A stretch of 16,030 nucleotides of DNA from Pseudomonadota bacterium (GTDB lineage Bacteria; Pseudomonadota; Alphaproteobacteria; Rhizobiales; Hyphomicrobiaceae): assembly GCA_023428365.1 (NCBI GenBank), contig JAEYYQ010000041.1, positions 1 through 16,030 of the forward strand, read 5' to 3'. The notes under the pieces were generated by a model. It ran no database searches and was not told the DNA's origin. It saw nothing but the letters and a program-made list of their open reading frames with translations. The translations under genes were made by a program, and so were the position numbers. This document shows, one piece after another, positions 1 through 7,352 of the stretch; the stretch's first letter is position 1; every line of letters starts with the position of its first letter.

Positions 1-62
1 GCGGCGACAAGGCGATCGGGATTGCTTGCTCCGGTGGCGACCGGCGCGAGCGGCCAGATCAC
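1..62 (-). CDS. Start of an unidentified gene, cut by the left edge
   Basis: Only about 20 codons are present. The call rests on a near-ideal ribosome binding site, AGGAGG on the minus strand (71-76), 8 bases before a GTG start at 62, with an open frame to the window edge (translation begins MIWPLAPVATGAS). It follows the FHA gene that ends at 128 with a 65-base gap on the same strand, so it is probably the third gene of that operon. Too little is visible to name a product. Kinase/FHA clusters often contain a PP2C-type phosphatase, but nothing in these residues shows that, so it is only a guess. Confidence 0.5.
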   Translation of the reverse strand, partial: MIWPLAPVATGASNPDRLVA

Positions 63-127
63 GGCCGCGTCCTCCTGATTACGACGTGCGCCCTGAGATG
101 CGCGCCAGGCAGATTGGTACTGAAGCA

Positions 128-931
128 TCAATCTTTGACGTCCGGGAGTTCGGACCAGTCGAAATCGGCACCGCAGAACGGCACGAATACGAGCTGAGTC
201 CGGCCCATGGTGATAACGTCCATGGCCGCGAGCGGTACGGCAGCGGTCGGACGCTTGTCGTTGACCGAAACCACGTTGGTTTTAGCGAGATTGGGGACGA
301 ACAGGAAGGACCGGTCCGCGGAATCGTAGCGGATGAAGGCCTGTTCCTCCGACGATATGGCATCATCGCCGAAGTCGATCGGGATGCGTTGACCGGAGCT
401 GCGCCCGATTGTGTTGTTGCCTTCGTAGATCGCTCGGAACGCGCCCAGTCCAGCGCCACCGACGACCACCAGCCACCCGACGACAGGATCCTGGTGAAAC
501 TTGCCGCGCTTGACCGACTGGCGGCCGCGAACGAGCTGTGTGCGCGCCACCTGTTCCTCCTCGGGTTCTGGTTGTGGCGGAGCTGCCGGCTTGAAGACAT
601 GCGTCGTCGGTGGTCCGTCGAATTCAACGTGCTTATCCACCGGCGGAATGTTCGGTGTCCCACCACGAGCCGCACGAGCTGCCTCGGCAGCGGTGGGCAT
701 GGGCTGGCCGGGCCGCACCAGCTTGGTGACGTCGCCGGTTTCCGGAGTTGTGTCCGCAGATGCCGGAGCAGGACGGGGTTCGGGTTCAGGAGCCGGCGCG
801 GGCGCCGCATTGGCAGCGCCGGGCTGGCGCACAGTGTCGTCTTTTCCTGCCGCTGCAAGGGCTTCGCGCAACGAGCCCAGAAATCTCCCCGGGGCGCGCC
901 CGGCGGCATTTCGGTTGTGATCCTCAGACAT
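128..931 (-). CDS. FHA-domain protein with long disordered N-terminus
   Basis: Predicted cytoplasmic phosphothreonine-binding protein of 267 residues. Residues 1-148 are low-complexity and rich in Ala, Pro and Glu, with no signal peptide. Residues 150-252 form an FHA-like domain: it opens VVGWLVVVGGAG, has the conserved IGR at 175-177 and ends with VND (223-225) and a ITMGRTQLVF strand. The recognition loop is unusual: the Ser is kept (about S194), but the usual following Arg and the His are Glu and Gln (ISSEEQA, 192-198). Three Thr motifs lie in the linker: TKLVRP (69-74), TTHVFKP (109-115) and TQLVRG (131-136). The start is ATG 931, because GGGAGGGG lies just upstream; an in-frame ATG at 970 lacks such a site. 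The gene follows the other FHA gene by 72 bases, likely in one operon divergent from the kinase. The FHA assignment is good; the partner is unknown. Confidence 0.82.
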   Translation of the reverse strand: MSEDHNRNAAGRAPGRFLGSLREALAAAGKDDTVRQPGAANAAPAPAPEPEPRPAPASADTTPETGDVTKLVRPGQPMPTAAEAARAARGGTPNIPPVDKHVEFDGPPTTHVFKPAAPPQPEPEEEQVARTQLVRGRQSVKRGKFHQDPVVGWLVVVGGAGLGAFRAIYEGNNTIGRSSGQRIPIDFGDDAISSEEQAFIRYDSADRSFLFVPNLAKTNVVSVNDKRPTAAVPLAAMDVITMGRTQLVFVPFCGADFDWSELPDVKD

Positions 932-1003
932 GATGAACCCCTCCCAGTTCCGAGTATCCCGCATCGCCATCCGATAGATTAGGCTGGTCTGCGGCGATCG
1001 CCA

Positions 1004-1627
1004 CTACAATCTGTCATTATCCGCAGCGCCGAACAGCAGCGGCACCTGCCCGAGCAATAGCCGATCCCCAGGCTTCAGCGGTGCCTGCGCCACCAGCACA
1101 TCGTTGACCCGGATCCCGTTACCTTCGTCACCGCCGAGATCCATGATGACAAAACCGGTGTCGGCGGAGCGATATACCACGGCGTGATAACGATGCACGG
1201 TCTTGTGGTCGATGCACAGATCGTTGTCGTCCTGACGCCCGATACGCAGCATGGTGCCGGCGATCCGTTGCCGTGAATTCTCCTGTCCCTCGACCTCGAT
1301 CCACGCCTGTCGCGTTGGCGCGGGCGTATCCTCGACGTCATGATGCGGAGATGGAACCGGTGTCAGTCCACGCCGTAGCAGCAGACCCAGTCCAGCAAGT
1401 AACGGAAATACAACGAGCGCACTGAGACCGATCATCATCGCAGGGCTCTTTGCGTACCCATTACGCACCCAGTCGACGAAGACGGCCACGAGCGTGTCGG
1501 CAACCTCTGTCACGGTCGTGCCGAATCCCAGTTCGGTCGAAGGGGAATCGGCGACGGCATGCAACGGCACCAACAGCCCCGCCAGGGCTATCGGCACAAC
1601 AGCCGCGACGAGCCTTTTCCCACGCAT
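1004..1627 (-). CDS. Membrane-anchored FHA-domain protein
   Basis: A 207-residue protein. An N-terminal signal-like segment (residues 1-26, MRGK followed by a hydrophobic stretch ending HAVA) is followed by a short, probably periplasmic segment. A transmembrane helix (about 64-84) ends in LLRR, placing the C-terminal FHA domain (about 108-200) in the cytoplasm. FHA hallmarks are LRIGR (127-131), DLCIDHKTVHRYHA (136-149) and IRVND (172-176). In the recognition loop the usual Ser is His145 while the Arg and His (R146, H148) are kept, so phosphopeptide binding may be altered. The start is ATG 1627 because a GTGGAG site lies just upstream and a signal peptide begins there; an in-frame ATG at 1708 would add 27 residues without a clear site. 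It is the first gene of the minus-strand operon and faces the kinase gene across 231 bases. It is a likely membrane-proximal partner of that kinase. Confidence 0.8.
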   Translation of the reverse strand: MRGKRLVAAVVPIALAGLLVPLHAVADSPSTELGFGTTVTEVADTLVAVFVDWVRNGYAKSPAMMIGLSALVVFPLLAGLGLLLRRGLTPVPSPHHDVEDTPAPTRQAWIEVEGQENSRQRIAGTMLRIGRQDDNDLCIDHKTVHRYHAVVYRSADTGFVIMDLGGDEGNGIRVNDVLVAQAPLKPGDRLLLGQVPLLFGAADNDRL

Positions 1628-1858
1628 TGCGAATCTCCACTGTTGGAGCAAAATGGTGACGTATGAGGGCAGAAGCATGGCCAACCGCAGCGGCTGTTCT
1701 CTCATCACATCAGTGACGAATTGGCCTTTGCGGCGAACCGGTGTGAGATTGGGTCATATTCGTGACACCTTGTCCGGGCACCACCCTTATGCTTCGTAGC
1801 CGGGGACGGGGCGGCTTGCTGCGAGGCATGAGCGACCGCCTGGGCGCAAGCGAGACGC

Positions 1859-4243
1859 ATGACGCACCTATTGGCGCTTCCTGCTGGGACTGAACTCGTC
1901 GGTGATTACCGGATCGAGCGCGTCCTTGGTGCGGGCGGCTTCGGGATCACTTATCTCGCGCAGGAAGTCGCGCTCGCTCGCGACGTCACGATCAAAGAGT
2001 ACTTTCCCGGCGACTTCGCGGCGCGCAAGGATAGCCACGACGCGGTGCCGCGTTCCCAGGATTGCGCTGGCGATTATCAGTGGGGCCTCGATCGGTTTAT
2101 CGCCGAAGCGCAGACGCTGGCGCGCTTCGACCACCGCAATATCGTCCGCGTCTATCGCTATTTCCGGGCCAATAACACGGGCTACATGGTGCTCCATTTC
2201 GAGGAGGGCCAGAGCCTCAAGTCGTGGCTGAAGTCGCTCGGCCGTGCCCCGCGCCAGAAGGAAATCGATCAGTTCCTGGCGCCGTTGCTGGATGCGCTGG
2301 AGCTGATCCACAAGGCCGACTTCCTGCATCGCGATATCGCGCCCGACAACATCATCGTTCGGCCTGACGGCGCGCCGGTGCTCATTGATTTCGGATCGGC
2401 GCGCGGCGACATCGCTCGCCATTCGCGTACCGTCAGTGCGCTGGTGAAGCCCGGCTATAGCCCGTACGAGCAGTACGCCGAGATCGGCAGTCAGCAGGGG
2501 CCGTGGACGGATATCTACGCGTTGGCGGCAACGCTCTACCACGCAATCACCGGCAAACGACCGCCGGATAGTCCATCGCGTGTCGTGAAGGATGAAATCA
2601 TTCCGGCGCGTGAGGCGGCACTCAGTTCGTATCGTCCAGGGTTCCTGGCGGCGGTTGATCGCGCGCTGCTGCTCGATATCGAAAAGCGGTCGCAGTCCGT
2701 TGCGGAGTGGCGCGGTGCGCTGCTGGCACCGGAACCGCGCAAGCAGGGCTGGTTGCAGCGGACGATCTCGCGTCGGCCGAAGGATGAGGACGCAGAGGTG
2801 ATCGCACCTGCTGCAACGGTGGCCCTCACGAGCCCGGTGCCACCGCCTCCCGATGCCCCTGGTGCACAGGGCGGGCTGCTCGACTACATCGATCGCCTGA
2901 AGCAGAAATCAGCGGGTTCCGCGGCGCAATTGCCGGATGCGGACAAGAAGGCTGCTGCAGCAGAGGTCGCCGAACTTCCAGCCCCTAGTCAGCCGAAGGC
3001 GCTGGCGCCAACAGTCGTTTTGCCAAAGCCGAAAGCCAAGGCGAAGGCCAAAGTCAAATCGAAGGCCGAACCACCCAAGCCGGCGCCGCCTGTCGCCGCG
3101 AAACCGGATAAGCAGAAGCGTATTCGCCCACGTCGTGTTCGCACGGGCGACGAGCGGAGCTGGTGGCCGCTGGGCATCAAACTGATGATCGGTGTCGCCG
3201 TTGCAAGTCTCGCCGTCAGTTTTCAGGACAGGCTGCCGAGCTTCGGTGTCGGCGATAGCGTAAGTACGACGGGGGCCGCGCGCGAGGTTCGCGAGGCAAC
3301 GGCGGTTCGTGAAACTAGAGACGTTCGTGAGACGCGTGAGGTTCGTGAGCCCGAGCCGCCGCCGCGCGTGACAATGGGGCATTCCGGCGGCGTGCTGTCA
3401 TTGGCGTTCACGGATGATGGACGCTCGCTCGTGACCGCCGGTGCTGACGGGACGCTCAAGCTGTGGGACGCCGACCGCGGAACGGAGACGCGGACGATTT
3501 CGCTTGGCGCGGGGCGGCCGACATCGCTGGCAGTTCAGGGGCGGCAGGCGCTAACCGGTCATGAGGATGGCACGATCCAGCTCTGGAACTTGGATAGCGG
3601 GACGCGGATCGGCGAATTCAAGCGGAATGCCGCGAGTGTGTGGTCGGTCGCATTCCTCGATCAGCCGGGTCGCTTCATGGCGGCTGCTCATGACTGGACA
3701 GTGTCGGTGTGGGATGCCGCTAGTCCCTCGGCGCCTTCCGTGGTGATGGAATCGGAAGGACCGGTGCAGGCTGTCGCCTATACGCCGCGTGGCTACATTG
3801 CGTCTGGCGGTGCGGATCGTCAGGTCCGGTTGTGGAATCCGACTTCCGGTAGTGAAGTCCGGGTCTATCGTGGCCACCGTGATTTCGTAACGGCGCTGGC
3901 GTTTTCCAGTGATGGACGAATCCTCGCGTCCGCCGGTCTCGATGGTTCGATCCGGTTGTGGTCGACGGCCTCCCGGCGGCTGCAGCGTACCCTGCCGCGT
4001 CATGCAAAGCGGGTGACGGATCTCGCTTTTTCTCCGTCCGGGGAATACCTCGCCTCCGCCAGTGAGGACGGGACGGTGCGGCTGTGGAATTTTCAGCGCG
4101 GACGGCTGCTGCGCCGGTTAAACGGCACCGGAAGCGGCTTCAGGACCGTTCAGTTCTCCCCTGACGGACAGCGCCTGGCGGCGGGCGGCGATGCCGGCGT
4201 CGTGCGCGAATGGGGCATGGCGAAACTCGTCTCTTCCCAGTGA
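1859..4243 (+). CDS. Transmembrane Ser/Thr kinase with seven-blade WD40 propeller
   Basis: A 794-residue Hanks-type protein kinase. The kinase domain spans about residues 17-285: glycine loop GAGGFG (24-29), ATP-anchoring Lys46 in TIKEYFP, catalytic loop HRDIAPDN (157-164; D159, N164), DFG at 177-179, SPYEQY (201-206) and WTDIYAL (216-222). The usual catalytic-loop Lys is Ala161. Residues 290-430 are a Pro/Lys/Ala-rich linker, then a transmembrane helix at about 435-455. The basic stretch just before it (KRIRPRRVR) predicts a cytoplasmic kinase and a periplasmic C-terminus. Residues 477-500 are four VRE-type hexapeptide repeats. Seven WD-type blade ends follow, with Trp at 536, 576, 618, 659, 701, 743 and 785, about 40 apart, enough for one closed propeller. 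The gene is divergent from the FHA operon, whose products are candidate substrates or readers. The ribosome site before ATG 1859 is weak (GAGACGC). Confidence 0.92.
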   Translation: MTHLLALPAGTELVGDYRIERVLGAGGFGITYLAQEVALARDVTIKEYFPGDFAARKDSHDAVPRSQDCAGDYQWGLDRFIAEAQTLARFDHRNIVRVYRYFRANNTGYMVLHFEEGQSLKSWLKSLGRAPRQKEIDQFLAPLLDALELIHKADFLHRDIAPDNIIVRPDGAPVLIDFGSARGDIARHSRTVSALVKPGYSPYEQYAEIGSQQGPWTDIYALAATLYHAITGKRPPDSPSRVVKDEIIPAREAALSSYRPGFLAAVDRALLLDIEKRSQSVAEWRGALLAPEPRKQGWLQRTISRRPKDEDAEVIAPAATVALTSPVPPPPDAPGAQGGLLDYIDRLKQKSAGSAAQLPDADKKAAAAEVAELPAPSQPKALAPTVVLPKPKAKAKAKVKSKAEPPKPAPPVAAKPDKQKRIRPRRVRTGDERSWWPLGIKLMIGVAVASLAVSFQDRLPSFGVGDSVSTTGAAREVREATAVRETRDVRETREVREPEPPPRVTMGHSGGVLSLAFTDDGRSLVTAGADGTLKLWDADRGTETRTISLGAGRPTSLAVQGRQALTGHEDGTIQLWNLDSGTRIGEFKRNAASVWSVAFLDQPGRFMAAAHDWTVSVWDAASPSAPSVVMESEGPVQAVAYTPRGYIASGGADRQVRLWNPTSGSEVRVYRGHRDFVTALAFSSDGRILASAGLDGSIRLWSTASRRLQRTLPRHAKRVTDLAFSPSGEYLASASEDGTVRLWNFQRGRLLRRLNGTGSGFRTVQFSPDGQRLAAGGDAGVVREWGMAKLVSSQ
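3287..3358 (+). repeat. Four tandem 18-bp units inside the kinase gene
   Basis: Units begin at 3287, 3305, 3323 and 3341, each starting GTTCGY and encoding a hexapeptide: VREATA, VRETRD, VRETRE, VREPEP (residues 477-500). The units keep the reading frame. They lie between the transmembrane helix and the first WD40 blade, so they form a charged periplasmic stalk of variable length potential. Confidence 0.85.
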
Positions 4244-4282
4244 TCAAGACCGGCTCTGAGAAGATTGCCGCCGGATTGCCGT

Positions 4283-5500
4283 CTATTTGCGCGCCATCGT
4301 GAGCTCTTGCAGAACCGTGATGACAGCCGTCGTGAGCATGAAGGCGGACGTCACGATGAACACGCCACGCATCAATCCGGCTTCCAAGAGTGATGCGAAG
4401 ATCAACGGTGCAATCGCAGCGCCGACGTACGCGCCCGTCGACACCATACCGAAGATGCGACCCTCAGCTCCCGGCGGTGTGATAGAGCGGACCAGCATAT
4501 CCCGGGATGGCGCAATGGCGCCGATGAGGAAGCCGACCAGCCCCAACGCAACGATCAGCACGATGCCGGGCAGCGGGACGAACGCAACGAACAGGACGAT
4601 GCACGCGGCACTGGCGATCATAGCGGTTGCGACGTAGCCATGGCGGCTGGTGCGGTCAGCGAAGATCCCGCCCGCGAGCACACCGAACGCGCTTGAGAAC
4701 AGGAACGTTGTGAGCGCCGTATTGGCAACCGTCAGGTTGACGCCGTATCCGGTGACAAAGGCCGTTACCGAGAAGTCCTGGATGCCGTAGGTGCTCAGCG
4801 CGAGGGCGACGTACATCAGCGTCAACGACGCCACGGCAGGGGTGAGGAGCGACTTCAACGAAATCGCGCCAGTGGCATATCCGCCGCTCGCCTTGTTGAT
4901 TGTTGTGATGGGGATGTGCGGCTTTGAAAGCATGATAATCAGGCCGACGACCAGGGACACCAGGCCGGCGAGGCCGAATGCCATCGGAATGCCGGCGTAC
5001 GCGGCGACGAACAGTAGCGTCGCTGGGGCGGATGCAGCGCCGATGTAGCCAAAGAACGTGTGGACCGAGAAAGCGCGGCCCATGTTGCTGGGCGAGATTC
5101 CGTTCGAGAGCAGGGCGTAGTCCGCGGGGTGGTAGACACCGTTTGCGAGCCCCGCGCCGACCATGGCAACGAGCAACCAAGCGTAGGAGTCGTGGAAGAC
5201 CATCAGGAAGAAGCTCGCTGCACCGAGCAACAGCCCGAAAATCAGGACCGAGCGCGCGCCGAGCTTGTCGGTGACGAAGCCCAGCGGCGTCTGTGAGACG
5301 AACAGAACGATGTTGAAGACCGACAGAGCGATACCGAGGTCGATCAGGCTGACGTTCATGTAGTTCGGCATCAGCGGAATGAGCGCCGGCAACGTCATGA
5401 TGTGATAGTGGCTGACGAAATGCGCGCTCGAGACCTGCGCGAGCAACGAGCGCTCCGGTCTGCTCCAGGCAGACTGAGACACTACACCGGCCTTGGCCAT
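4283..5500 (-). CDS. MFS transporter, fosmidomycin-resistance-like family
   Basis: A 405-residue inner-membrane protein with about 12 hydrophobic helices in two homologous halves. MFS motif A appears in the loop after helix 2 (GFVTDKLGAR, about 74-83) and in the second half as GIFADRTSRHG. The first helix motif SSAHFVSHYHIMTLPALIP (about 24-42) and GVYHPADYALLS (121-132) recall the FSR (fosmidomycin resistance) subgroup, which exports small drugs or metabolites by proton exchange; the true substrate cannot be read from sequence. The start is ATG 5500, with GGAGG (5511-5515) 10 bases upstream; the open frame extends upstream to 6001 but that part is not transporter-like. It converges with the kinase gene (39 bases between stops). 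A 12-bp palindrome lies 22 bases upstream of the start, a plausible repressor site. Confidence 0.88.
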   Translation of the reverse strand: MAKAGVVSQSAWSRPERSLLAQVSSAHFVSHYHIMTLPALIPLMPNYMNVSLIDLGIALSVFNIVLFVSQTPLGFVTDKLGARSVLIFGLLLGAASFFLMVFHDSYAWLLVAMVGAGLANGVYHPADYALLSNGISPSNMGRAFSVHTFFGYIGAASAPATLLFVAAYAGIPMAFGLAGLVSLVVGLIIMLSKPHIPITTINKASGGYATGAISLKSLLTPAVASLTLMYVALALSTYGIQDFSVTAFVTGYGVNLTVANTALTTFLFSSAFGVLAGGIFADRTSRHGYVATAMIASAACIVLFVAFVPLPGIVLIVALGLVGFLIGAIAPSRDMLVRSITPPGAEGRIFGMVSTGAYVGAAIAPLIFASLLEAGLMRGVFIVTSAFMLTTAVITVLQELTMARK

Positions 5501-5521
5501 CCTCGGTCGTCCTCCGGTCGG

Positions 5522-5533
5522 GTAAGCGCTTAC
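5522..5533. promoter_or_regulatory. Perfect palindrome GTAAGCGCTTAC, operator candidate
   Basis: A perfect 12-bp palindrome centred on CG, located 22-33 bases upstream of the MFS start and just before its ribosome site. The form resembles operators of LacI-family repressors (central CG with AAGCGCTT core). No LacI-type regulator gene is in the window, so the binding protein is unknown. Confidence 0.45.
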
Positions 5534-5709
5534 AAGGCGTTGGGTCGCCCGGCGCCGTTTCGACATCTTTGGTGGGGACGTCCGACTGTGAGGGTAGCGC
5601 CCCGAATTGCCAAACCGTAGCATGGGCGCGGGTGTGTAATCTACAGGTGTGCGATGCAGGATAGGCAAGCGCCCCGGGAAAAGTGATGCACAGCCATGGC
5701 TGCGAGGAC

Positions 5710-5738
5710 TCGGCATCGGCATGGAGTTACGGCATAAT
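5710..5738 (+). promoter_or_regulatory. Candidate sigma-70-type promoter for the nuclease-like gene
   Basis: TCGGCA (5710-5715), a 17-base spacer, then CATAAT (5733-5738). Matches to consensus are 4 of 6 and 5 of 6. It would give a leader of roughly 65-70 bases before the ATG at 5813. This is prediction by eye only. Confidence 0.35.
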
Positions 5739-5812
5739 TTGCCCACGAATCGATTGTAAGGCGCCGGAGGTCGTCGGCAGTCGCTGCGCCGTGTCCGTTC
5801 GCGGGGGGATGT

Positions 5813-7312
5813 ATGAGATTCTGGCGGAAAAAGAGTGATGGTTTTGAGTGGCACCAGCATGTGCGCACGACCGTCAAGCTGAGGCGCGAGGATCGCAAGC
5901 GGCGGATCGAAGTTGCCAAGGCGGCAGCGGTTGACGGCATCAAGGACGTCGGACGGGCCGGCGTAGCGGTCGGCAGCTCCGGCATCGCCTTGGCCGAGCA
6001 AGGTGCAAAATCAGCCTCGACAGCCACGAAGAACGCCTTCGTGCGCCTCGCGATCGCCATCCGGGATGGGGCTGTTCGCGGTTTGACGGCGGCCAAGAAC
6101 GGGATCGTTCGCGCAAGTATCGCGACATGGCGGGCTGTGTCTGCTGGCGCGAAGGCCTCATGGCACGCGATCATCCGCGCGAGCGTCTGGATGTGGAACG
6201 CGGTTGTCCAGTTTTTCAAAGCCATTCCGCCTGCGCTGGTCCGAGCGTGGTTCGGCACGATCGATGTCCTCGACCGCCTAGCGGGAGGGCCGCTGATGGC
6301 GAAAGGCGTGCAATCCACTCTCGGCGTCATCGCCGCCATTGCTGGACTGGTTGTGCTGCACGGCTGGATGCAGGGACGTATGACCGTCGCCGTTCTCGTT
6401 GCAGCGGTCATTGGGGTGGTGGCTGCTTTACTTGCTCTGCTGCCGTTTCTGTTCGGCTACCGGCTGCTGTCTTTCCGATGGATCACGGAAGGCGTGCCCG
6501 CCGTCGGGCGGCGATTGGGACAGGCATCCTCGCGCAGCAGCAATCGCGCCGTGAGGGTTGGCGGGTTAGCTGCGGCCTCGATGTTGCTGGTGGCTGGAGT
6601 AGCGGGCGCAAGTTGGGGAGTCTGGCAGGGTACGGGTTATTTAGCCGGTGCCTCTCCGGCGATGCCGCGCATTCCTGGCTTCACATCGCGTGTCATCGAA
6701 GGCCGAGCGCACGCCGTCAGCGGTGATACGATCCGCATCGGCGATCAACTCGTCCAGCTCTCAGGTATCGAAGCGCCCGAACTGGGCCAGCGCTGCAGCA
6801 GACCCGGCGATGCCCGTTGGCGCTGCGGTGACGATGCCCGCCGGGCGGTGGCCCGGGTGGCCTCTAGCGGGCCAGCCCGCTGCACGGTCAGCGGTAACGG
6901 TGATGATGAACGCGTCATCGCCACTTGCACCGTGAAGGACAAAGACATCGCGGAAGATCTCGTTCGCAATGGGCATGTATTCGCGACGACCGGTCTTTTT
7001 GCAGCCTATGCAAGTCTTGAGCAGGACGCCCAGGCGGCAAAGCGTGGGCTTTGGCGGGGTGATGCGATCCGGCCATCGGAGTATCGCGCCAGGCTGGCGG
7101 AACGGCGCGAGCGCGCGTGGGACCAGGCCAAGCAGTCGGCGCCCGGTGGGTGTCCGATCAAGGGCCAGGTGGTCTCGGGGCGTAAATACTACGTTCTGCC
7201 GGGGGCCGACGATTACGCGCGTATCCGCATTCGCACCGGGCGTGGCGAGCGCTGGTTCTGCAGTGAGCAGGAGGCGTCGGCGGCGGGTTGGAAGCTTTCT
7301 CCCCGATCTTAA
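5813..7312 (+). CDS. Polytopic membrane protein with SNase-like domain
   Basis: A 499-residue protein in four parts. Residues 1-160 are basic, then Ala-rich and helical (repeated A/G-rich turns, likely amphipathic). Hydrophobic segments lie at about 167-184, 190-214 and 250-272. Residues 292-415 match a staphylococcal-nuclease fold (SGDTIRIGDQLVQLSGIEAPE, then AEDLVRNGHVFA and AAKRGLWRG). Residues 446-499 are a small C-terminal domain (GCPIKG, KYYVLPGADDY, GERWFCSEQEASAAGW) as seen at the end of rhizobial thermonuclease-like proteins such as the ExoI type. The Glu of APE (323) is present, but the position equivalent to catalytic Arg35 of staphylococcal nuclease is Gln315, so nuclease activity is doubtful. 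The start is ATG 5813 behind a G-rich site. The domain probably lies outside the cytoplasm, but the topology is uncertain. It stands alone, divergent from the MFS gene. Confidence 0.8.
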   Translation: MRFWRKKSDGFEWHQHVRTTVKLRREDRKRRIEVAKAAAVDGIKDVGRAGVAVGSSGIALAEQGAKSASTATKNAFVRLAIAIRDGAVRGLTAAKNGIVRASIATWRAVSAGAKASWHAIIRASVWMWNAVVQFFKAIPPALVRAWFGTIDVLDRLAGGPLMAKGVQSTLGVIAAIAGLVVLHGWMQGRMTVAVLVAAVIGVVAALLALLPFLFGYRLLSFRWITEGVPAVGRRLGQASSRSSNRAVRVGGLAAASMLLVAGVAGASWGVWQGTGYLAGASPAMPRIPGFTSRVIEGRAHAVSGDTIRIGDQLVQLSGIEAPELGQRCSRPGDARWRCGDDARRAVARVASSGPARCTVSGNGDDERVIATCTVKDKDIAEDLVRNGHVFATTGLFAAYASLEQDAQAAKRGLWRGDAIRPSEYRARLAERRERAWDQAKQSAPGGCPIKGQVVSGRKYYVLPGADDYARIRIRTGRGERWFCSEQEASAAGWKLSPRS

Positions 7313-7348
7313 ATAGTTACCTTTGCCCTAAGCAGCAGCATAACTATT
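7312..7348. repeat. AATAGTTA inverted repeat after the nuclease-like gene
   Basis: AATAGTTA (7312-7319) and its perfect complement TAACTATT (7341-7348) are separated by 21 bases, starting at the stop codon of the nuclease-like gene. The stem is AT-rich with no T-run after it, so it is a poor intrinsic terminator. It could be a protein-binding site or chance. Confidence 0.3.
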
Positions 7349-7352
7349 CACC

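Larger units (their letters stand above)
5501..5812. other. Divergent intergenic region, MFS and nuclease-like genes
   Basis: This 312-base stretch separates two divergent genes and I see no coding sequence in it. It holds the MFS ribosome site (5511-5515), the palindrome at 5522-5533, a candidate promoter for the rightward gene (5710-5738) and that gene's G-rich ribosome site (5803-5809). Confidence 0.7.

Noticed and set aside
993..1002. GGCGATCGCC palindrome between the two FHA genes
   Set aside because: It is a short GC-rich palindrome that is expected often by chance at this composition, with no loop or T-run to make it a terminator.
1705..1716. TCAC-N4-GTGA inverted repeat upstream of the FHA operon
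   Set aside because: Four-base arms are too short to separate from chance, and there is no matching second copy.
2937..3185. Alternative-frame product within the kinase linker
   Set aside because: It arises from the repetitive Lys/Pro/Ala codons of the linker and has no ribosome site or domain.
5501..6001. Upstream extension of the MFS reading frame
   Set aside because: The added 167 residues are not transporter-like, overlap the divergent nuclease-like gene, and the ATG at 5500 has a good ribosome site.
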